DNA of 64,000 nt from Toxorhynchites rutilus septentrionalis (taxonomy: Eukaryota > Arthropoda > Insecta > Diptera > Culicidae). A model generated the notes under the pieces. It saw only the letters and a program-made list of their open reading frames with translations. It had not been told where the DNA came from and searched no databases. Location of the stretch: assembly GCF_029784135.1 (NCBI RefSeq), contig NC_073744.1, forward strand, positions 34,345,061 to 34,409,060. Direction: 5' to 3'. A program made the translations under genes and the position numbers. Positions 14,950-64,000 of this stretch are shown in pieces. The number at the start of each line of letters is the position of its first letter. Positions within the stretch are counted from its first letter, which is position 1.

Positions 14950-15170
14950 CAACGACAAGCGAGTACAAAAGTACTCAACACCACAAAAATACTCCCGACT
15001 TGCATGTATTTGCTAAGCGGATTCCCCCAGGTACATTTTGAAGTTCATGTTAAGGAAAAACAGCTCTGTAGGAACAAAAATACCCCTGACTGTAATGTAT
15101 ATTCGCAAAGCGGATTTCCATAGGTACATCGATTTTGAAGTTTGTGTTGGGGAAACCGTAAATCGGGCCA
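14950..15170. repeat. Two-unit tandem repeat, about 110 bp
   Basis: 'aaaaatactcccgacttgca' and 'aaaaatacccctgactgtaa', each followed by 'gtat...gctaagcgg/gcaaagcgg', 'aggtacat' and 'ttgaagttcatgtt/tttgtgtt', form two diverged copies. Similar tandem units occur at 61264-61560. Confidence 0.6.
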
Positions 15171-15655
15171 ATCAAAACTTGGCAGTTAGGGCGTTTAGAT
15201 AACGCCCTAACTGCCATATTACAGTTATTCAATTGTTCATCTCAAGAAAAAAAACATTTTATTAATTGTGATAGACGCGTAGAAATATTTCCTATCAATT
15301 GATGCAAACATCTTTCCGATCTGTTTAGAAATGTTCGAGTTATAAGCAGTCGAAATACGGGTAGGGTTAGCACACAAATCAGCAGAAACTTTTTTGAGCC
15401 CCCTCACTTCATTAGCTTGTAACTATTGTATATATGAATATTTTTTTCCGTTAATTTTTGGTTTTATTGTTAAAAGATAGATAAACAAGTAAAGATATAA
15501 TGGATAGTAAACATATTCTTTGTTTTATTTTTTCAGAGCTCCAAAAACGTCTGAAACATGTGCCCTTACACTAGAATATCCCCTTAGGGCATTCCAATAG
15601 TCTGGTAATGGCTGTCATGAGTTGGGTTAAAAGTTAATGTTTATTAAACAATTAT

Positions 15656-15711
15656 AGGAGGTTGTGCCCAAGATACGACCGCATTGTTGACGTAGAACTA
15701 CGCTGTTATTT
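15656..15711 (+). repeat. Hairpin/palindrome terminus of a composite repeat
   Basis: 'ggttgtgcccaagatacgac' with a stem-forming arrangement is followed by TTGACGTAGAACTACGC, the second copy of the 14564 terminus. The matching opposite end may be the palindrome at 17478-17493. Confidence 0.65.
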
Positions 15712-16533
15712 TATATAAGTCGCTTGTTTATACCTTGGGATATTATTCTATAATGCTGTGAAATTTTAGAAACAACTGCTTAGTAAAAAATCTCTGAAAT
15801 GGTTTTTCCATTGTAGAATCAGTTCACGATAATTGATTGATGATTCATTCTTGTCCTCGCAAAACAATACACTAGCTGATCGTATGTCGCAATTTATTTC
15901 ATGTCAATGCATTGAAAATTTACCTCGAACGCTATTCCAGTGGCCTTTTTCGCAATTTTCATATACTCGGCTACAGTCGATTATATACATGTTGCACCAG
16001 CACCATTATTCCACATCTCATAACTACATCAATAGATCTTTGGCAACGCATGGAAACAACAACAATGACAATACTTGCAAGTATGAAATATCATGCTATA
16101 TGTTATTTGGAATCGCACCTCTAGGCATCGTTCGAGACAAGCGCCGCTGTCATCCTTAGTGGAGACTGTCATGCTACTGTCAAGCGAAACCAAATCACAT
16201 ACAAAATACCAGAACGACATTTACTTCCTTGGTGACTCCATAAATGAAATGAACTCTTTCTGTTAACCACATTAACCTCGAAAAGAGAAGCAGTGCTTCA
16301 TTGTGATCGAGATTAGTGCAAATGCAATCCTAGTTGAAGGGAGTTTTGCGACTGGCACGCGAACCCAAATAACTTATAACATTCCAGTAAGACATTCAAG
16401 ATGCTTGGTATTCCCCAAATAATTTTTTGGCGCACAACCTTAACGCCTGCTTCGTCATAACGTCAGTTTAATGCATTGATGCATTCTCAAAGGCACCAAT
16501 GAAGCCCTCATGATGACGGAAAACAAACAATGT

Positions 16534-16899
16534 TTACTGCTTGAAAAAAAACTGAGTTATGCCACACAGCTTATACTCTGCTGTAACACCCATCGATGCG
16601 AATTCGCTGATGAGTTTGTCAAGAGCGACCGTCTTCATCACCAGCGGGGGGAGCTTGATTTTGGTTGCTGTCTGGGTAACGGCGTTTACATTTTCGATCG
16701 ACGCGCCGAAGTCGCCTACTTCGCTGTTGTTCGAAGCGGTGTCACACTCGCGAAGGCTCGGTTCAGTGTGAGCCCTTTTCACTGCACCAACATCGCGTGC
16801 ATCATTAGATGACGCTTGCCTCGAAATTTTATTGCCCCTGGCAATGCGTTCGTTTTTTGCTGGGCTCGAGCCTGCCTTCCTCTTCTTCTTGCTTATCAC
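16534..16899 (-). CDS. Possible non-LTR retrotransposon ORF1 fragment
   Basis: A 121-codon frame begins MISKKKRKAGSSPAKNER and ends KIKLPPLVMKTVALDKLI, SEFASMGVTAEYKLCGI. Basic and serine-rich N-termini followed by a 'PPLV(V/M)K' stretch are seen in ORF1 (gag-like) proteins of jockey-type LINEs, but no zinc knuckle is visible and it stops early. It could be a 5' fragment of such an element or an unrelated short protein. Confidence 0.35.
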   Translation of the reverse strand: MISKKKRKAGSSPAKNERIARGNKISRQASSNDARDVGAVKRAHTEPSLRECDTASNNSEVGDFGASIENVNAVTQTATKIKLPPLVMKTVALDKLISEFASMGVTAEYKLCGITQFFFKQ

Positions 16900-17477
16900 A
16901 TACTACGCGAAGCGTCCAATTTATGACGCCGAAAGAAAAATACACGATACGAATAATGCCAAAAACGAACAGAAAAACCAAACGACGATATCCAAGTTGG
17001 ATTACCACTGGTGGGGTCCAATCTTAGATCGAAGCGCAGCAAAAGCAAAGTGAACTGGATTGCTCAACAGTCCGATACCGAATGAAAGTTTGCCTCAACG
17101 AGATCCACTGTTTATACTCTAGGCAAGTATTCCCCTCTATTCTTCTACTTTTCCTTTGTTCACGGAGACTTCAACTCCTACGATTTCCCCTTCGTTGGTC
17201 TTCGATAAGTTGCTCGTAATTGACAGCTCTGTTCGGGACAGCACATAAATGGACAGAACAAATGTATGGGAAAATGGAAACGCCTAAAGTTTCCATGAAT
17301 TTTAACCATTTACAAACCTGGGGATTCTGATGTCTAGTATATTAAATAAATCTTAGGGAATTTCCGATTCGTTTGGTATGTAAAACGCCAAAATCCGTTC
17401 ACGGCAAAAGTAGTTATTAACGTTAACTTTATTTCATAAAAACGTGATCTGTTTTCTGATTTGGCACCCTTAATGAA

Positions 17478-17502
17478 AGACGTAATTCTACGTCAAAAAA
17501 TA
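17478..17502 (+). repeat. Palindromic terminus of a composite repeat
   Basis: GACGTAATTCTACGTC followed by AAAAAATA, matching the ends at 744-774, 47096-47118, 50453-50473 and 57179-57199. Confidence 0.6.
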
Positions 17503-18385
17503 CATCACGTCAATCCACATTCCTAGTAAACGTTATGGCTTCCGTTTTTTTACTGTTAGTCCCTGTCAGTCAGCGCTTTCTCACCAAAAAGCTCAATGTC
17601 AGATCCTAGGGAACGAAACGGGGCTCAGTGGATAATGAGTGTAACAACGAAGAACAGAACACGAGCTTGGTGATAATCGGTAATGCAGAGCAATGCAAAG
17701 AAATACATCGAAATTAGAGCTTTCGCTGGAAAGTTTCTTGCTATGATCGAGATAGAATAGCTTTTCCTAAAACATAGAAATTCGAAGTTCGATATGGTTT
17801 AGATAAAGCTAAGGATGAAATTAGAGAATGCACATACTACTTGTATGTTATCTAATGTTTGTGATGGTCTAATGTTTTCGAAAAAAATGATTCGTAAAAA
17901 TAATTATCAATTTTCTCAAAATAAAGTTATAATGAGCTTTACAAAAAAGTAATTTGCAATTTTTTATGTTCACTGAGCTGACCCTCACAAATATTTATTT
18001 GAGCCACTACCCTTTTATTTCATTTTCTGGTATTGTATTAGGAAAAGATGCTTCGAAATAAAAAAAAGTTCCTCACTTCCATAAACATATAACACGATTG
18101 AGATCAATTATGGTTTTTTCATTTGATAGAGAGATTAATACTGTTGGATGAATGATAACGAATAGTGATTTCATTTGTTATATTAAAACTTTTAAACTTC
18201 GGCTCTATTAAAACTCATCATTCCCAACAACTGAAACAATTCTCAAACATCGAAACTTTGGAAAAAGAAAGATATTATTATGATTACAACTTACGATCGA
18301 ACTAAAATAAAACAACGATCGTCAAGCAAATTCGAATTTATAATTCTTCACAGCAAAAATCACTAACAATCAAAACATGATAAGG
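17503..18385. other. 3' flank of the dynein gene
   Basis: AT-rich non-coding DNA downstream of the dynein stop. Candidate minus-strand AATAAA signals lie at 18014-18019 and about 17995-18000, either of which could end the mRNA. No other gene is visible. Confidence 0.45.
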
Positions 18386-59394
<41,009 letters not shown>

Positions 59395-60950
59395 GCTTGA
59401 AAATCTTCAAAAAAAATCAGAAATTAAACGGAAAAGATCTTCCTTTTACTGACAGCCGACGAAAGGAAAAAAACGTCTAGCCACAACCAACTACTCAAGC
59501 GAAATGAGTGTTGGTCCGAAGTTTAATTTCCCTCAACGCCTGCTTGGAATCGATCATACAACGAACTATTTGCCTACCGGAAAGGCCCCTATGGTAACTA
59601 ACGCGATTTCAAATGTGGAAAGCAAAAAACCAACCGTCAAACTTTCCCACTCAACCAATTGCAGAGTGCACACAGACACCCACACGAAAACAGCGCCATC
59701 CTTTGAAAGTGAATTATTTCTACACATCACTGTAACTTGTTAATTGGAATACCATAGCCGTGGAGGATTCGAACGGAGCCCATCCCTGCAGCAGCAACAG
59801 CAGCAATAAGTCGCCGAGCGCCAATTTCACCCCAATCAAACGGCGGGCTTCAATATGGTTACGCGATTCGAATCACCTGCTGGAAGGAAGGAAGCCAGGG
59901 GTTCACCTCCGGTGTTTCGTCCTCGTCCGCGCGGTACCGTGTGATGAGTAAGGCAATTGAAAACAATCAAGCCACCGGAACCAACCGAGAAAAGCGGTGT
60001 GCGAATGGGTCGGACGGCCCAATACTGTTTGATCATGCCGTACCGTTGTTTGCAAACGTTGACTGGTTTGATTTGGAGCCCTGGTTGTTTTTGGTAAATA
60101 TTGGAATGACGCTATGTAATTAAAATTCGGCACCTTGTTCAAGTGTTTCAGCTTGATGTTATGTTGTGGATGCAAAATTTACGGGCACAGAACGTCCCGG
60201 AACATTTTTCCGCAGGTCTTCTTGTGAGAATAGATGGGTATCTTGAAATTGATTATACACCGTAGCAACTAATTAATTATATTCGAAACAATGTTGCTTA
60301 TGTTGCTATTGTTATTTGTCCTTGCTGTTTAGGACCGTCGGAGAAGGCACAGTCTTGGGCGTATATGGGACATAACTTGAGCTGGCTTTCTTCTTTTCCC
60401 TTATCCGTCACAGGCTTCAACTTTCTGGTGAACGTCAACGTTTGCGTCACTCGAATACGCGTTAAATCCCTTTGTACTGCACGTCTTGAGGTTCGTATCT
60501 TAAGGCAGTATTCTAGTCCAGAAATTAAAAATTAAAAAAAATTCTTCATATTTCTGTTGTTAAGACATTCAAGAACATATTCTAGAAAGGACATATCGGA
60601 AATCCTATTATTTACCGTGTGAGAGCCATTTTAGTGATGCGTTATCTAGCCTGGTACGGCCAAAACAATGAACATTAAACGTATTTTCCTCGAAACCTCC
60701 TGTGTTCGCTTTTCCCAGCAGTTTCTCTGTCAACATACAGATCAAACATCATTCGGGTGCTTTCGTTGCTATCTGTTTTTACTCCGTCCGTGTTTATTTC
60801 ATATTTCACCATAAAATGAGCTTCGCGGCATATTTTAATGACTCCGCTCTGAGACTGAATTCGTTTCTCTCTCTCTCTCTCGTTTACAAATTGTACATGA
60901 GTTCACAGTGGTTAAGGTAGTAGCCCGGTGTGACTGGTTCAAAAAATCGA
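59395..60950. other. 5' flank of the dynein gene
   Basis: Expected to contain the promoter and any 5' UTR exon. I see no clear TATA box positioned for the minus-strand ATG. Small frames at 59504-59743 and 59760-59951 (with a CAG/CAA run near 59790) have no recognisable family. A CT microsatellite lies at about 60869-60881. Confidence 0.45.
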
Positions 60951-61973
60951 TTTTGACATAGGACTACGTCTTTCATTTCTATACTGGGGTGTAAGTTCAA
61001 AGTTTCGAAAACGAAAGCGTTACGCCGGAGAACGAAATTTTGAGCGTTAATAGCTCCAAAATAACTGAACGAAATGGTATGATGTACACTTCATTCGAAA
61101 GATAAAGTGTCTACGCGTTCTATGGTTGTTACTTTTTGATCCAAAAACTTGTTTCAATAGCCTTAAAAATGCTTTCAAAACAGGCTATTGAAATCACACC
61201 AATCGGTATAAAAGCGAGTGTCGCTCGGAAATCCAGTCAGTTATGATTGCGCAACGATTGAGGTACCATCGCTGGAATGAATGGATGTTTCCCTAACACA
61301 GACTTGAAATCCATGGAGCCAGGGGAAACTGGCATTGCAAATTAGATGCAAGCCGCGGGCACTTTTGTACTCGTTTGCGTTTTTGCAAATCGGAATATAT
61401 CGCTAACACGGATTTCAAAACCATAGAGGTGGGAAATTAGCATTGCAAATGAGATGCATGCTGCGGGTACTTTTGCACTCGCTTGTATTTTTGCAAACCG
61501 GAATGTGTTGTCCCAACACAGATTCCGAAACCAATAAGTTGGGAAAATCGACATTGCAGATCTTGGCAGTACATTATACTCCCATTCATTTTTACACTCG
61601 GGAATTCATTTTGCTAACACGGTCTACAAAAGCGGGTAGAACTTCTACGCTTACCGTGTACCGTGTGATGATTAGGTAAAAAGTTGATACCTATTTGCTG
61701 CGATAACCACTACCATAATACATGAATTGACCTAAAAAGAGATTTGTTTGCAATTGAATTCGCAAATTGTTGCATTCATTCACTAGTTTAATCAATAATT
61801 TAATCAATACATACAAAAGGTAGCTCTACGCAGCAGAGATATCGTACCCAATGAGGAACATCCGAGGTGCGATTATTGCTAATTGAAAAAACACGAATGA
61901 TTACTAAGCCAACGGCAGTCCTACGTCAACCTTGCGATTATATCATAGGTATAACCCATCCATTGTTTTTTTT
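60951..61973 (-). mobile_element. Composite repeat C3, 1.0 kb, both ends recognisable
   Basis: The left end 'ttttgacataggactacgtc' is the palindromic terminus. The right end, read on minus, has stem GGTTATA/TATAATC followed by GGTTGACGTAGGACT (61918-61965). 60960-61250 matches inverted C1/C2 ('caggctattgaaatcacacc'). The middle differs and holds a tandem repeat. Confidence 0.72.
61264..61560. repeat. About 109 bp tandem repeat, three units, in C3
   Basis: 'ggcattgcaaattagatgca' (61331) and 'agcattgcaaatgagatgca' (61440), each followed by 'gcgggcac/gtacttttg(t/c)actcg', and a third diverged 'cgacattgcagat' unit (61549). Confidence 0.75.
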
Positions 61974-62061
61974 ACATTTTTCGGTAGAAAAACATCTTAA
62001 AAATATACTCAAAAAAATCAGACCGAAATTTTAAATATTTTCAAAATTATAGCTAGTATAA

Positions 62062-62350
62062 GAGAGCGCGCCCGTGGTCGAGTGGTTAGCGTCTCACATT
62101 ATCATGCCGGGTGTTCGGGTTCGATTCCCGTTCTGGCCGGGGGATTTTTCGTCAGAGAAATTTCCTTCGACTCGCACTGTGGTCACGCGTATTCCGAAGG
62201 GCATGCTCCCCCTCGGAATACATTCAAGGCATGTTATTTGGCTTAAGAAATCTCAACTTAGTATTAATAAATGCCACTAGTTAATACATACGTTGAGACG
62301 GCCAAAGTTCCACAGGGAACGTTAACGCCATTCAAGAAGAAGAAGAGAGC
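62062..62350 (+). mobile_element. tRNA-derived SINE, Feilai-like, copy 2
   Basis: The head 'cgtggtcgagtggttagcg' (A box) and 'ggttcgattcc' (B box), body 'acattcaaggcatgttattt' and tail 'aagaagaagaag' match the copy at 8085-8361 in opposite orientation. Confidence 0.83.
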
Positions 62351-62887
62351 GCGCCGTAGTGTATGAAAGCGTGTGACAAAACTTTAATCGCGTTTTTCTC
62401 AAAACCATGTTTTCGAAATTTCGGGAAAGCATTGACTAAAAACTATTCAACCGATTTGGCTAAAATAGAGCGAAAATAACTGATGAACGAACCATGTTTG
62501 GCAGCGAATACGTTCATTGAGACCTAATAACAAGAGAGAGGAAGATTTTTATGGAAATTATGGTGATGCTATTGCTCGAAACGAAGCGTCTGGGAGGAAA
62601 ATTAATTTTGATGTTTCGTTTCCGGAAACGTTGTACATTGGTCAGACTTATTCATTGAATTTATTAGTTACAAAGAATTTTACTTACGAAGTAAATATCT
62701 TGAATTCAGTTGAATTCGGAAATTATAAAGAGCGTTGCGCTTTAACATTCTGTCAAATATATACCGGGAATTTGTAATATTAAATATTCTCGTTGACCAT
62801 TTTTCAAATTTTTTTCTGTGACATTCACGTCAAACAACACGATTTGTTTTTTTCGAGGAGTAAGATAGGAAGAACACATGAGTCAGT
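62351..62887. other. No recognised gene
   Basis: A frame at 62517-62777 (containing FDVSFPETLYIGQTYSLNLL) reads like protein but matches no family I know and lacks supporting context. It could be a repeat-derived fragment. Confidence 0.35.
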
Positions 62888-62896
62888 GCTCGCATT

Positions 62897-63390
62897 TTTT
62901 TTTATCCCATTTATTTATTTCAGGCTCATTAGCATTTTAGCTGTAAACAGAGCCGAATTTTAATCGTGTACATGTCACATGGTTATCATATCTATAATTA
63001 TAGCACATTACATTACACAGTTGCCATTCGCCAGTATTCCTTCTATACCATTTGCATATGGTACATTTACACAGTAGCCATTTAGGCGTAAGAGTATTCT
63101 GTATTGTATTTTTCTTCCATTATCCAGTTAGACCACCGGACAGCGGAGAAAGTTGATTGATCATTGTTGAGCTATTTATAGAACAGCAGCCCGATGTGTC
63201 TTGCAGAGCAGAGCAGTTGTATGGATGAATCGATCTAATTTCGACCGTGGATCGATCTCCATCGCTGATGATTGTTGCGTGGACGTAGCTATTCTGTAAC
63301 AACACAAAGATGGTCAATGAGGGTCCTGAGTTTTGAACTCACGATCGATCGCTTACTAAGCGAATGCGCAGCCAATGTGGCTACGGAGAC
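62897..63390 (-). mobile_element. tRNA-like SINE, full-length copy with 9 bp target duplication
   Basis: Flanked by 'gctcgcatt' at 62888-62896 and 63391-63399. The minus-strand head 'cgtagccacattggctgcgc' is A-box-like and 'gagttcaaaactc' is B-box-like. The tail is 'aaataaataaatgggataa' plus A-run. It is about 90% similar by eye to 50490-50942, which lacks the first about 40 bp. It differs in sequence from the Feilai-like SINE. Confidence 0.85.
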
Positions 63391-63399
63391 GCTCGCATT

Positions 63400-64000
63400 G
63401 ATGCCATCGAATGTTGACCACGGGAGTTTGTTGGGAAACTAACACTAACAGAGAGGAATATGACTGGAATGATTGTGAAAGATTTTCAATACGATGCTTT
63501 CAACATTAACTGAACATTTGTTGAATCACTTCGTACGCCGCTTCAAAGTGTCAATTTCGGAGAAGAGGAATTTTCAAAAATAGAAAATTCGTAGATAGAC
63601 AATAGATTAAACTTGACAGACACGACATGAAACAATGTGCTCTATACAACGGTAACATTTGAGATTTGAACTTGTGCTCACAAGATAATGAAACAAGAAA
63701 TGTTTTCAAAAACGATGTTCATCCCTATCCGTTGTAGGGAAAATCATAACAGCGCAACGGCCAATTCATACATCGAACCCGTGGTTAATCATTCTGAGCT
63801 TCCCCGTTAAATTTCGAAAACGAACCAAGCACGGATATTGTTCCGTTTTCTAACATTCTCCTCATCCAAGCACCCCCAAAATGAACAGCCCAACAAGCGT
63901 CCCGAAAATGTAATGTTACCTCGTTAATAGATTCTTTCCCGGCATTCGCCAGCCAGGCCGACCGGCGCGGCGTAACCGCACAGCCCCAATTTAAACAAAA
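63400..64000. other. No recognised features
   Basis: Unique-looking DNA up to the window end. No coding frame or repeat I can support. Confidence 0.4.

Noticed and set aside
59504..59951. Short plus-strand gene divergent from the dynein gene
   Set aside because: The two frames have no recognisable motifs. A divergent gene sharing the promoter region cannot be excluded but is unsupported.
62517..62777. Novel small protein gene
   Set aside because: Protein-like composition only. No start context, no family, and it lies between repeats; left as unassigned DNA.

Overview
The window looks like nuclear DNA of a culicine mosquito, most likely an Aedes-type genome. The evidence is one long insect gene with mostly 53-68 bp introns plus four multi-kilobase introns packed with repeats, a mosquito-type Tc1/mariner D37E transposon, a Feilai-like tRNA-derived SINE, and many MITE and fold-back elements. 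I cannot fix the species from sequence alone.

There is one recognisable host gene. It fills the minus strand from 59394 (ATG) to 18386 (TAG) and encodes an axonemal outer-arm beta-type dynein heavy chain (DNAH9/11/17; fly Dhc93AB/kl-5 group). I assembled 21 exons totalling 13,644 bp (4,547 codons plus stop). Every splice phase agrees, there is no internal stop, and all four AAA1-AAA4 P-loops are present, so the gene appears intact. Exons 1, 2, 3-9, 10-11 and 12-21 form five clusters separated by introns of 11.4, 4.0, 4.1 and 6.9 kb.

The rest is mostly repetitive. 1-8400: Tc1/mariner fragment, two long fold-back elements (one with a long TA microsatellite) and a Feilai-like SINE. 11457-17502: a composite repeat carrying a degenerate histone H2A gene, related termini, and a possible LINE ORF1. 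Intron 11 (26617-33472): two TA-flanked MITEs, a broken mariner, a TA microsatellite, a LINE RT fragment and D37E remnants. Intron 9 (35184-39267): a Tc1-like remnant and a piggyBac-type MITE. Intron 2 (43534-47502): a composite repeat interrupted by an almost intact D37E transposon. Intron 1 (47674-59091): a second composite repeat copy, a SINE with target duplications, and a mosaic of Helitron-like, pogo-like, fold-back and H2A-carrying elements. 59395-64000: dynein 5' flank, another composite repeat and two SINEs.

The most unusual observation is a set of composite repeats sharing an asymmetric end structure: a hairpin followed by GACGTAGGACTA at one end, and the palindrome GACGTAGNNCTACGTC at the other. 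Two members carry decayed histone H2A sequence, and one of them carries two H2A copies, one with a TATA-like upstream region.
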